Positions 31,981-39,740 of a stretch of 43,928 nt of DNA are shown one piece after another. The stretch covers positions 1 to 43,928 of the forward strand of contig CALBGI010000045.1 of the NCBI GenBank assembly GCA_937893675.1. The letters run 5' to 3'. The notes under the pieces are model-generated. The model saw nothing but the letters and a program-made list of their open reading frames with translations. It made no database searches and was not told the origin of the DNA. Each line of letters begins with the position of its first letter. Position 1 is the first letter of the stretch. Both the position numbers and the translations under genes were made by a program. This DNA is from an uncultured Blautia sp. GTDB lineage: Bacteria; Bacillota; Clostridia; Lachnospirales; Lachnospiraceae.

Positions 31981-32988
31981 ATGAAACGAAATATGAAGCA
32001 GTGGTTGGCAGACTACATCAACGCACCGGTAAAAAAGGCAATGCCGGTACTTTCTTTCCCGGGAGTGCAGATCATCGGTCATACCGTGGATGAGCTGGTA
32101 AAAAGCGGAGAACTGCAGGCGCAGTGCATGAAAGCCATCGCAGACAGATTTGACACAGGCGTGGCGTTCAGTCTTATGGATCTGTCCGTGGAGGCCGAGG
32201 CCTTTGGCGCGCCGGTACACTACAGCGAGGATGATGTGCCCACCGTACATGATACGCTGATCCATGACGAGGATGAGGCCGAGGCCCTTCAGGTTCCCAA
32301 GGTGGGCGACGGAAGAACCGGAGAGTGTGTGGAAGGTATCCGCCGTGCCTGTGAGCTGATCACAGACAGACCGGTTCTGGCAGGCATCATTGGCCCGTAC
32401 TCCCTGGCAGGCAGACTTCTGGACATGACCGAGATCATGATCCTCTGCTACGAGGAGCCGGAAATGGTGGAGACCGTCCTGGAAAAAGCAACCGAATTCC
32501 TGATCGAATATGCGAAGGCATTCAAAGCGGCCGGAGCAAACGGCGTATGTATGGCAGAGCCGGCAGCAGGACTGCTTTCCCCGAACCTGATCGACGAGTT
32601 CTCTTCTCCCTACGTGCAGAAGGTACGTGAGGCAGTGGAGGATGAAAACTTCGTGGTAATGTACCACAACTGCGGCAATATCATTCCGCTTCTGAACAAT
32701 GTAAAATCTCTGGATGCCAGCGCATACAGCTTTGGAAACGCCATTGATATTGAAGAGGCTCTGAAAGTGATCGAGCCGGACAAAATGGTCATCGGAAATA
32801 TTGACCCGGCAGGAACCATCCGCAACGGCAATCCGGAAAGCATCCGCAAGGAGACTCTGGAGCTTATGGAGCGCTGCTGCAAATATCCGAACTTCGTGAT
32901 CGCCAGCGGCTGCGACATCCCGCCCATGTCTCCCCTTGAGAACATTCAGGCCTTCTTTGATGCAGTGAACGAGTTCTACAGCAGATAA
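31981..32988 (+). CDS. UroD-family methyltransferase 4, MtaA/MtbA-like (methylcorrinoid:acceptor type)
   Basis: A 335-residue UroD-superfamily protein, the closest of the four to MtaA/MtbA. It has the full zinc motif: MYHNCGN (His229, Cys231) and ASGCDIPPMSP (Cys311). In MtaA/MtbA these residues hold the zinc that activates the thiol of coenzyme M. GNIDPAGTIRNG and YSFGNAIDIEEALKVI also follow that family. Bacteria of this type lack coenzyme M methyl transfer, so the acceptor is more likely tetrahydrofolate or another thiol; that is inference. AGGAGGGA lies before the ATG. Its own promoter region contains a 12-bp dyad. It precedes the PocR/AraC gene, beyond which lie the corrinoid protein and activator. 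Confidence 0.88.
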   Translation: MKRNMKQWLADYINAPVKKAMPVLSFPGVQIIGHTVDELVKSGELQAQCMKAIADRFDTGVAFSLMDLSVEAEAFGAPVHYSEDDVPTVHDTLIHDEDEAEALQVPKVGDGRTGECVEGIRRACELITDRPVLAGIIGPYSLAGRLLDMTEIMILCYEEPEMVETVLEKATEFLIEYAKAFKAAGANGVCMAEPAAGLLSPNLIDEFSSPYVQKVREAVEDENFVVMYHNCGNIIPLLNNVKSLDASAYSFGNAIDIEEALKVIEPDKMVIGNIDPAGTIRNGNPESIRKETLELMERCCKYPNFVIASGCDIPPMSPLENIQAFFDAVNEFYSR

Positions 32989-33030
32989 AAGACAGCGCAG
33001 AGAAATCCGGAATTATAACCATAACACATA

Positions 33031-33069
33031 AAAAACAGTATCGCCAGGGCTTCCTAGCGGTACTGTTTT
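33031..33069. terminator. Bidirectional terminator between UroD protein 4 and the PocR/AraC gene
   Basis: AAAACAGTATCGC and GCGGTACTGTTTT pair (one G-U) around a short loop, with an A-run on one side and TTTT on the other. The right arm lies in the last codons of the PocR/AraC gene. Confidence 0.75.
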
Positions 33070-34304
33070 GGCGTTAAGCCGGTATATTTTTTGAATACTT
33101 TGGAAAAGTAGCTCTGGTCCATGAAGCCCACGGCCATGGAAATGTCAATGATCGAGTTTTCCGTGTTGGATAAAAGCCGTTTGCTTTCTTCTATCCGGAC
33201 CATGTTCAGGTATTCCTTGAAGGAAGATCCGGTAGACTGTTTGAACAGGGTGGAAAAATAGGCGGGGTTCAGATGAACATGCTCAGCTACATCGTCCAGA
33301 GTGAGGTTGGAGGTAAAATTTTTTGAGATGTAGCGGATGGCCTTTTTGATGATCTCGTTGTTTTTGGTGGGGATGTAGTTGAACATACAGTTCGCAAATA
33401 CTTCAACCGATTCCTGCAGTTTGTAGCAGAGGTCGTCCATGGTCTGGATGTTCTGCAGAGACATGAGGAACTGATTGTTGATTTTCAGCACACTGTCGCT
33501 GGTGGCGCCGCCCTCGATGGCTGCCCTTGACAAAAGAGAGCAGAGCTCCAGGGCCCGGGCCTTGACAATTCCAAGATTGCTGCCCTCCGCAAAAAACACA
33601 TAGCCCAGCAGATCGTTGAGAAGAGCCTTGGCTTTTTCGGTATCTCCGGTTTTCAGCTTGGTGATCAGGGCCTTTTCTTTCTCGTAAGGATAGGTCCGCT
33701 GGTTTACATTGGCGGAAGCCTTGTAGGTCTGGATGGATTCGTTGATCTCTGACTGCTGAAGGAATTTGTTGTGGTTCAGTACGAACTGGTTTCGCCCGTC
33801 CGTGACCAGGCCGGAGCACATGTAGTACAGAAGGCGGCTGATGTAGGTGACGCGGGCCGGCTCGATGATGGGAAGCGTATCCGCTTCTTCGTACAGATCC
33901 AGAAGAACCGCTGTGGGAATATCGTATTTTTTGCCGATGCCGGTGAGGATCAGGGAGTCCGGTTTATCCATGAGAAAGGGGCCGACCAAGATGGAGCCCA
34001 GCAGCACATTGTTGTTGGAAAGGGGAAACACAATGTGATTGAGGCTGGAGTGGCAGGAAAAGATATAGGCCTCGCCGAGGCTCATGGCCAGCTTGCTGGC
34101 ATTGGCGTGAAGGCGCGCGCAGCTCTCTTCCGGCGGAAGATGTTTTTTGAAAATGCGGCAGTAAGCATGGACCTGACCGAAGCTGTCCAGAACCTCGCCT
34201 TCCTCGTTGAGGATCTGAATGGGAAGTCCGATGCAGTGGTAAAAGGTCTCCAGCATTTTGTGCAGATGCTGCTTGTCTATGATGTCGTATAATGGCGGCT
34301 GCAT
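33054..34304 (-). CDS. AraC-family regulator with N-terminal PocR-like sensory domain
   Basis: A 416-residue regulator. Residues about 8-165 match the PocR sensory domain (a PAS-like ligand domain): LPIQILNEEGEVLDSFG, CARLHANASKLAMSLGEAYIFSCHSSLNHIVFPL and LLGSILVGPFLM. Residues about 315-416 are an AraC double helix-turn-helix (LTLDDVAEHVHLNPAYFSTLFKQSTGSSFKEYLNMVRI, then IIDISMAVGFMDQSYFSKVFKKYTGLTPKQYR). PocR regulators control cobalamin and propanediol genes in enterics, and PocR-AraC proteins often sit beside corrinoid methyltransferase genes in Clostridia. It is divergent from the corrinoid protein gene, its probable target. TTAGGGAGATAA precedes the start. Confidence 0.92.
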   Translation of the reverse strand: MQPPLYDIIDKQHLHKMLETFYHCIGLPIQILNEEGEVLDSFGQVHAYCRIFKKHLPPEESCARLHANASKLAMSLGEAYIFSCHSSLNHIVFPLSNNNVLLGSILVGPFLMDKPDSLILTGIGKKYDIPTAVLLDLYEEADTLPIIEPARVTYISRLLYYMCSGLVTDGRNQFVLNHNKFLQQSEINESIQTYKASANVNQRTYPYEKEKALITKLKTGDTEKAKALLNDLLGYVFFAEGSNLGIVKARALELCSLLSRAAIEGGATSDSVLKINNQFLMSLQNIQTMDDLCYKLQESVEVFANCMFNYIPTKNNEIIKKAIRYISKNFTSNLTLDDVAEHVHLNPAYFSTLFKQSTGSSFKEYLNMVRIEESKRLLSNTENSIIDISMAVGFMDQSYFSKVFKKYTGLTPKQYR

Positions 34305-34430
34305 AAAATTATCTCCCTAAATCTAAAATAATTACAAAAAAGTGTTTTTATGGCTTAATTATAGCCCAAATAACTAAAAAAATATATATGTTTTCTAAAA
34401 AAAACAAGAAAAAACATTGGTAAAAAACTA

Positions 34431-34488
34431 TATAATAATGCCATAACAAACAAGCGGACTCCGAAGGAAATGCGGAATCCTGTCGGAG
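34431..34488 (+). promoter_or_regulatory. -10 box and leader hairpin of the corrinoid protein gene
   Basis: TATAAT (34431-34436) lies in a very AT-rich gap with no good -35 box, as expected for an activator-dependent promoter. A leader hairpin follows: CTCCGA (34459-34464) pairs with TCGGAG (34483-34488), with AGGA/TCCT inside. The start codon lies 24 bases further, behind AGGAGG. Confidence 0.55.
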
Positions 34489-34512
34489 CAGACAAAACAG
34501 GAGGTAGAAGAA

Positions 34513-35160
34513 ATGGCAGCAGCAATTGTAGAGGAAATCAGCGAGTTTTTACAGAAAGGACGCGCAAAAAACGTTAAGAAACTGGTAGAGGAAGCTCTGG
34601 AGCAGGGGGTTGACCCGAAAGAGATCCTCAATGACGGACTTCTGGCCGGCATGATGATCATCGGCGGCAAGTTCAAACGCAACGAGGTTTTCGTACCGGA
34701 GGTTCTGGTGGCAGCAAGAGCTATGAACGCAGGCGTTACGATCCTTGAGCCGAAGCTGATCGAAATCGGAAACGAGCCTATTGGAAAAGCTGTAATCGGA
34801 ACAGTTAAAGGCGACCTTCATGATATCGGAAAGAACCTGGTAGTTATGATGATGAAAGGTGCTGGTTTTGAGATCGTTGACCTTGGAACCGACGTACCGG
34901 CAGAGACATTTGTAGAAAAAGCAGAAGAGATCGGCGCAGATGTGATCGGAATGTCCGCTCTGCTTACCACAACCATGCCCAACATGAAGGATGTTATTGA
35001 CGTCCTTAACGAAAAGGGTCTGAGAGACAAATATGTGGTTATGATCGGAGGCGCGCCTGTAAACGAAGCCTTCGCACAGCAGATCGGCGCTGACTACTAC
35101 ACAGCAGACGCAACCAGCGCAGCAGAGGCTGCAAGAGATGCGGTTCTCAGCAAAAAATAA
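34513..35160 (+). CDS. Corrinoid (cobalamin-binding) protein of a methyltransferase system, MtaC/MtbC type
   Basis: A 215-residue cytoplasmic protein that carries the corrinoid shuttling the methyl group between two methyltransferases. Residues 1-85 are the four-helix cap domain (EILNDGLLAGMMIIGGKFKRNEVFVPEVLVAARAM). Residues 90-215 are the Rossmann-like B12 domain with GDLHDIGKN: Asp101, His103 (lower cobalt ligand) and Gly106. MSALLTTTMPNMK and VMIGGAPVNEAFAQQIGADYYT complete the binding site. Length and layout are those of MtaC, MtbC and MttC. AGGAGG lies eight bases upstream. It is the only corrinoid protein in the window, so all four UroD proteins may share it. Confidence 0.97.
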   Translation: MAAAIVEEISEFLQKGRAKNVKKLVEEALEQGVDPKEILNDGLLAGMMIIGGKFKRNEVFVPEVLVAARAMNAGVTILEPKLIEIGNEPIGKAVIGTVKGDLHDIGKNLVVMMMKGAGFEIVDLGTDVPAETFVEKAEEIGADVIGMSALLTTTMPNMKDVIDVLNEKGLRDKYVVMIGGAPVNEAFAQQIGADYYTADATSAAEAARDAVLSKK

Positions 35161-35186
35161 AGAATGAAACAGAATCCATAAAAAGG

Positions 35187-35232
35187 AGGATGTTATGGAA
35201 ATGGCAGCGGCCTTTTTGTAACATCCTTTTTT
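35187..35232 (+). terminator. Attenuator-like terminator between corrinoid protein and activator, with tiny ORF
   Basis: AGGATGTTA (35187-35195) and TAACATCCT (35219-35227) pair, followed by TTTTT. Inside lies a perfect ribosome binding site (AAAAGGAGGA) and an 8-codon ORF, MEMAAAFL (35195-35221), whose stop codon is in the right arm. The terminator would lower activator expression relative to the corrinoid protein. Translation of the small ORF could open the stem; that is speculative. Confidence 0.7.
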
Positions 35233-35267
35233 ATTTAAGTTTATTTCATGGAACAGGGGATAAAAGT

Positions 35268-37457
35268 ATGGACTATTGTGTATTGGAAAATCTTCACTGG
35301 AAGATGGAAATGGAGCCGGTCTTAAAGACCATGGACTGTTATGAGGACAGCCCGGTTTACGAGGAGGTTGTGGAAGAGTACGAAGAAAATATAGAGGAGA
35401 TGAAGCGTCTGGTGGAGCCGGTGGGCATCCTGGGAATGGGGAAACTCTCAGAGGCCATTGCCACAGAGAAATACAAGGCCGGAACACCGGTGATTTTTGC
35501 GGTCCTCAGCGTGGGAAACGGGCTGAAGGAGGAGAGCACCAGGGCGTTTCAGGAAGGAAACTATGTGAAGGGAATGCTGGTGGATGCCATGGCAGATGCG
35601 GCGCTTTTTTCCCTGGAAAACGATATGATCACTGCGCTTCGGCAGTTTTGTGCAGAGCATAAGGTGGGGATTGAAAAGCGCCTGGAAGCGCCGCACGACA
35701 TTTCCATGGAATCGCAGAAGGTGGCCTGGGAAACCCTGGAGCTGGAAAAACATTTCGGGATCAAAATCAGCAGCGGCTTTATGTTCGACCCGGTAAAAAC
35801 CTCCTGCCAGGTGTTCATCCTGTCCGAAAATGAGCAGAATTTCAAGGCCCAGCACGATTGCAGAAACTGCAATAACTTTACCTGCAAGATGCGCAATGTG
35901 CCGCCCTGTGAGGTGACGGTCTGCAAGGACGGCAAAGAAAATATCTTTTTACTGAAGGACGGACAGTCGCTCATGGAGGGACTGATCAAGAATGGATATC
36001 GGTTCAGCGCAGCCTGCGGAGGAAAGGGCCGATGCGGCAAGTGCCGCGTACAGCTTCTGGAAGGAATGGTTCCTGCCACCGCGGAGGATGAGAGTGTATT
36101 TTCGGAGAAAGAGCTGGAAGAAGGCTGGCGTCTTTCCTGCCGCATGTATCCCAGGGAGGATATCAAGGTGCGTTTTGCCCTGAATGACGAATCCCGCTTT
36201 GAGGTGCTTGGCGGAGAAAGCGCGGTGGAGCAGAGTGGAGAAACCGAATCTGCCTATGAGGTTGCTGTGGATATCGGAACCACCACCATTGCCATGGAGC
36301 TGATCGGATGCGACAGCGGTCAGGTTCAGGGAACAGCGGCGTTTATCAACAGCCAGCGCCTGTACGGCGCAGACGTGATCACCAGAATGAAGGCATCCAT
36401 GGACGGCAAAAAAGAAGAGCTTCAAAAGCATATCCGGCAGGATCTGTGCAGAGGATTGAAAGAGCTTGTTGAAAAAGCGGGTATCCGTCTTGCGGATATC
36501 CGGAAGGTGATCATCAGCGGAAATACCACCATGGGGCATCTGCTCATGGGATATGACTGTGATTCTCTGGGAGTTTTTCCCTTTACGCCGGTGAATATTG
36601 ATTTTATCCGGGGAGATGCAGAAGGGATCCTGGGCGCTGCGGGGACAAAAGCGGAGGTTGTGCTTTTGCCGGGAATTTCCACCTATGTGGGCGGAGACAT
36701 TGTTTCCGGTCTTTATGCCTGCGGCTTTGACAGAGAAGAGGATATCTGCATGCTGATCGACCTTGGGACCAACGGCGAGATGGCCATTGGAAACCGGGAA
36801 AAAATGCTGGTGACCTCCACTGCGGCGGGCCCGGCCTTTGAAGGCGGAAACATCAGCTGGGGCGCAGGCAGCGTGGCCGGCGCGATCTGCTCCGTAAAAA
36901 TCAACGGAACCGATGTGGAGTACAAAACCATTCAGAACGAGGCTCCCATGGGAATCTGCGGAACCGGTGTGGTGGAGACGGTTGCAGAGCTTGTAAAAGA
37001 AGAGCTGGTGGATGAAATGGGAAGTCTTGACGAGGATTATTTTGACGACGGATTTCCTCTTGCAAAAACACCGGACGGACGGGAGATCGTGTTCACGCAG
37101 CAGGATGTGCGGGAGATCCAGCTTGCGAAGGCGGCGATCCGCGCAGGGGTGGAGACGCTGGTGCTGCGTTATGGAATCACCAAAGAGCAGGTGAAGAAGG
37201 TGTATGTTGCCGGTGGCTTTGGTTACAAGCTTGACAAGGAAAAGGCCATTGCCATCGGAATGCTGCCGGAGGAATTTGCAGATAAAATCGAAACGGTGGG
37301 CAACAGCTCTCTCGCCGGAGCAAGACAGTATCTGAGAGACGGGGAAGGAGAAGCCCGCCTGGGAGAGATCGTGGAGAAGTCCGAGGAGATCGGGCTGTCT
37401 ACGGACAAGGATTTTAATGAATTCTATATGGATGGGATGATGTTTGGGGAGGAATGA
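35268..37457 (+). CDS. Corrinoid-protein reductive activator, RACo/ASKHA type with N-terminal MetH-activation-like domain
   Basis: A 729-residue protein that should reduce inactive cob(II)alamin on the corrinoid protein to cob(I)alamin at the cost of ATP. Residues 1-195 resemble the activation domain of B12-dependent methionine synthase and end in a cysteine cluster (Cys198, 201, 206, 214). Residues 220-300 are a plant-type [2Fe-2S] ferredoxin domain (Cys250, 256, 259, 291; CGGKGRCGKC). Residues 330-729 are the RACo middle and ASKHA ATPase region (VAVDIGTTTIAMEL, LIDLGTNGEMAIGN, GICGTGVVETVAELV, KVYVAGGFGYKLDKEKAIAIGM). The ATG at 35268 follows AGGGGA. It lies 107 bases downstream of the corrinoid gene with an attenuator between. 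Confidence 0.93.
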   Translation: MDYCVLENLHWKMEMEPVLKTMDCYEDSPVYEEVVEEYEENIEEMKRLVEPVGILGMGKLSEAIATEKYKAGTPVIFAVLSVGNGLKEESTRAFQEGNYVKGMLVDAMADAALFSLENDMITALRQFCAEHKVGIEKRLEAPHDISMESQKVAWETLELEKHFGIKISSGFMFDPVKTSCQVFILSENEQNFKAQHDCRNCNNFTCKMRNVPPCEVTVCKDGKENIFLLKDGQSLMEGLIKNGYRFSAACGGKGRCGKCRVQLLEGMVPATAEDESVFSEKELEEGWRLSCRMYPREDIKVRFALNDESRFEVLGGESAVEQSGETESAYEVAVDIGTTTIAMELIGCDSGQVQGTAAFINSQRLYGADVITRMKASMDGKKEELQKHIRQDLCRGLKELVEKAGIRLADIRKVIISGNTTMGHLLMGYDCDSLGVFPFTPVNIDFIRGDAEGILGAAGTKAEVVLLPGISTYVGGDIVSGLYACGFDREEDICMLIDLGTNGEMAIGNREKMLVTSTAAGPAFEGGNISWGAGSVAGAICSVKINGTDVEYKTIQNEAPMGICGTGVVETVAELVKEELVDEMGSLDEDYFDDGFPLAKTPDGREIVFTQQDVREIQLAKAAIRAGVETLVLRYGITKEQVKKVYVAGGFGYKLDKEKAIAIGMLPEEFADKIETVGNSSLAGARQYLRDGEGEARLGEIVEKSEEIGLSTDKDFNEFYMDGMMFGEE

Positions 37458-37460
37458 TAT

Positions 37461-37551
37461 GCGAGGGGACGCTGCCCGCTTCCCCTCGCGCACCCCTTGG
37501 GGAAAGACAGGAGTTCTTCGGGCTGCAGGGCGAGAGTGTATGAACTTAACA
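37461..37551 (+). repeat. Intergenic repeat element, copy B
   Basis: Second copy of the unit at 13651-13757, with the same order of blocks: GCGAGGGGA, CCCGCTTCCCCTCGCG, CCCCTT, GAGTTC, GCAGGGCGAGAGTGT and TTAACAA. It begins three bases after the activator stop codon and is directly followed by a hairpin, as in copy A. Confidence 0.75.
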
Positions 37552-37566
37552 AGGAAAAGATGAAGA

Positions 37567-37620
37567 GAAGTTGTCTTATAGGGACGGAAGTGTGAAGGGA
37601 TACTATAAGACAACTTTTTA
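37567..37620 (+). terminator. Terminator downstream of the activator gene
   Basis: GAAGTTGTCTTATAG and CTATAAGACAACTT form a perfect stem of 14 bp around a 21-base loop, followed by TTTTTA. It ends the corrinoid protein-activator unit. Confidence 0.88.
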
Positions 37621-37704
37621 CTGCCTTCATTCAGAGAGAACGGGAATAATAACCGGACGGAAGATTTCATAGAGTATAGGGAAAGGGAATTTTTGAGGTG
37701 GAAT

Positions 37705-38328
37705 ATGACATATCTCTGGGCAGGGATGCTCCTTGTGGGGATTGTGTATGGGGCAATGACGGGAAGAATGGAGGCGGTGACGGAGTCGGTCATCTCTTCT
37801 TCACGGGAAGCGGTGAATCTTTGTATCACCATGGCGGGAATTACCGCTATGTGGACAGGGATCATGAAAATTGCCGAAAGGACCGGACTGGTGGACCGGC
37901 TTTCCGGAGGAATGCGGCCGGTGCTTAAATTTTTGTTCCCGGGGATCGGGCCGGATTCTTTGGCGGGAAAATATATTTCCCTGAATTTTCTCTCCAATCT
38001 TCTGGGACTTGGCTGGGCCAGCACAGCCTCCGGGCTTTCGGCCTTTAAAGAGCTGGAAAAGCTGAACGACAGGGAGTGCGAAACTCTTTCTCCGGGGCAG
38101 AAGAAAAAGAGAGGAAAGCACATTGCCAGTCCGGCCATGTGCACATTTTTGATCATCAATGTGTCTTCGCTGCAGCTGATTCCCATGAATATGATCGCCT
38201 ATCGGGTGCAGTACGGAAGTGCAAACCCCGCCGCGATCGTGGGGCCGGCCATATTTGCGACGGGAGTCAGTACGCTGGCGGCCGTGGTGTTCTGCAAGAT
38301 TATGATAACAAGAAGGCGGGGTGGATAA
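37705..38328 (+). CDS. spmA: Spore maturation protein A
   Basis: A 207-residue membrane protein of the nucleoside-recognition (Gate) domain family, similar to B. subtilis SpmA, which with SpmB is needed for full dehydration of the spore core. Recognisable parts are ESVISSSREAVNLCITMAGITAMWTGIMKIAERTGLVDRLS, the IGPDSLAGKYISLNFLSNLLGLGWASTASGL segment and NVSSLQLIPMNMIAYRVQYGSANPAAIVGPAI. The length is normal. The ATG at 37705 matches the family N-terminus, with GAGGTG just upstream; a TTG at 37693 is possible. spmB, which normally follows directly, is missing: the next gene, 53 bases on, is on the other strand and in DNA of different composition. Confidence 0.92.
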   Translation: MTYLWAGMLLVGIVYGAMTGRMEAVTESVISSSREAVNLCITMAGITAMWTGIMKIAERTGLVDRLSGGMRPVLKFLFPGIGPDSLAGKYISLNFLSNLLGLGWASTASGLSAFKELEKLNDRECETLSPGQKKKRGKHIASPAMCTFLIINVSSLQLIPMNMIAYRVQYGSANPAAIVGPAIFATGVSTLAAVVFCKIMITRRRGG

Positions 38329-38380
38329 AAGCCCTGGCAGCTTTTTAACTACCAGAGCTTCTCTCCGCTACTCATTATAT

Positions 38381-39715
38381 TTATTTTTCGCAATAATGTG
38401 GGATTACTTCCACATCAATCTCTTTATTATTTTCCAGATTCATATACGGAGTTCTCACAACCTTAACTCGGATTGGCAACTGTGGTTTTCCGGGTGTTCC
38501 CCAAATTACTGTATATTCTTTTCCTTCTATTGCATACTCTTTATCAATAAATCCAAGAGAAATCATCCTCTGATAATATACAGAATTCAGACGACCTGTC
38601 GATGTTCCAATCATCTTATCTCCATCCATGACTTTATCTGCATGATATACGAATCCGTTTGCACAGTCTTTATAGTACATATCCATTGGACGGTCATCCA
38701 TACTATCATATGGAGTTACCTCACGTCCTCTAAATTGTGAAGCAAATACTTCGCCCAGATCATCCGCATTCCATTCCAGCGTTACAAGCTGAGTTTTTGG
38801 ATTCTTTGCAATTTCCTGTAATGCAGCTTTACCGATAAAGTCATGATTAAAATTAACAAGAAATCCCCAGTCAACATCATACGGTGTTTTAAATCTAATT
38901 TCCAAATCATCACCCACACTACCGATCAGCTGGCGATTCCAGTTAAAAAATCCTTCCATTGGATTCTTTGCAAGATATGCTGCAAGTCCCTCATCTTCAA
39001 ACCATGGAAGGGGATAGTGCATGTTGATATTTGGAAAGCCAGCTTCTGTATGGTTCATACAATAAGCAACCCGCCCCAGTTTTTTGGCTCCATATTTTTC
39101 AGCCACAGCCCATACTGTCTCATAAACCCTGTCACATTCTGACATATCTCCATGAAACTCATATGCCAATGTTCCAGCCATACCAAGTCGCAAAATTCGA
39201 CAGTCAACACCTGCAATTTTTACAACTCGATGTTTTGCAAACTTAATATCATGAAGATCGCATTTAGCCGCATTTTCAAGAATCTCCAATGATTTTGGAC
39301 CTGCAATCTGGAAAAAGAATTCTTTTCCGGTTAAATTTTCTCCCTGAATCTCCATGTCACTGATGGAAGCAAGATAATCAATAACAGGCATTAACCAATA
39401 TGTACGAAAATGGTTATCACCGATCATCATAACAACGCCATCTGTCATGATTTGCCCTTTTTCGTTACACATAATTGCATGACGAATGCTTCCTTCTTTC
39501 ATTTTTGTAAAATCGTTAACACACACAGAGGATAAGAATTTTGCAGCTTCTGGACCTTTGATATCGAAAATCGGAGATTCATTTAATCCTGTTCCAAGAT
39601 AAGCTGTAGATTTCGACGCAAGAATTTCTTCTTTATAGCCTGTATATTCATACGGAGCCATAAATCCACCTGCATTAAATAATGTAAATACTCCTTCGTT
39701 AATTTTTTCAAACAT
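38381..39715 (-). CDS. LigM-like tetrahydrofolate-dependent O-demethylase (GcvT superfamily)
   Basis: A 444-residue member of the GcvT/aminomethyltransferase superfamily. It resembles LigM, the vanillate/3-O-methylgallate O-demethylase that passes the methyl group straight to tetrahydrofolate without corrinoid. From memory of LigM, NFNHDFIGKAALQEI, LVTLEWNADDLGEVFASQF and RLGMAGTLAYEFHG align with it. Tyr218 in GRVAYCMNHTEAG falls where LigM has its essential Tyr (Tyr247). It is longer than GcvT (about 365) and near LigM (471). The substrate could be a methoxylated aromatic or another methylated compound. It is the last gene of an operon with the NmrA-type protein (25 bases apart) and the MFS transporter. 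It has AGGAGGAA before the start. The DNA is clearly AT-richer than to the left. Confidence 0.8.
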   Translation of the reverse strand: MFEKINEGVFTLFNAGGFMAPYEYTGYKEEILASKSTAYLGTGLNESPIFDIKGPEAAKFLSSVCVNDFTKMKEGSIRHAIMCNEKGQIMTDGVVMMIGDNHFRTYWLMPVIDYLASISDMEIQGENLTGKEFFFQIAGPKSLEILENAAKCDLHDIKFAKHRVVKIAGVDCRILRLGMAGTLAYEFHGDMSECDRVYETVWAVAEKYGAKKLGRVAYCMNHTEAGFPNINMHYPLPWFEDEGLAAYLAKNPMEGFFNWNRQLIGSVGDDLEIRFKTPYDVDWGFLVNFNHDFIGKAALQEIAKNPKTQLVTLEWNADDLGEVFASQFRGREVTPYDSMDDRPMDMYYKDCANGFVYHADKVMDGDKMIGTSTGRLNSVYYQRMISLGFIDKEYAIEGKEYTVIWGTPGKPQLPIRVKVVRTPYMNLENNKEIDVEVIPHYCEK

Positions 39716-39740
39716 ATCTGTTCCTCCTTATTATTTATAA

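Noticed and set aside
16335..32988. UroD-family genes considered as heme biosynthesis (hemE)
   Set aside because: Four divergent paralogues lie beside a corrinoid protein and its activator with no other heme genes, and the HSCG/HNCG zinc-type motifs match the methyltransferase branch.
35949..38186. A long antisense frame spanning the activator and spmA
   Set aside because: It crosses two well-identified + strand genes, a terminator and a repeat element; no family signature is visible.
38321..38740. A GTG-initiated + strand frame starting at the end of spmA, considered as a truncated spmB
   Set aside because: Its sequence does not resemble SpmB and it runs antisense through the LigM-like gene; at most its first few codons could be a leftover.
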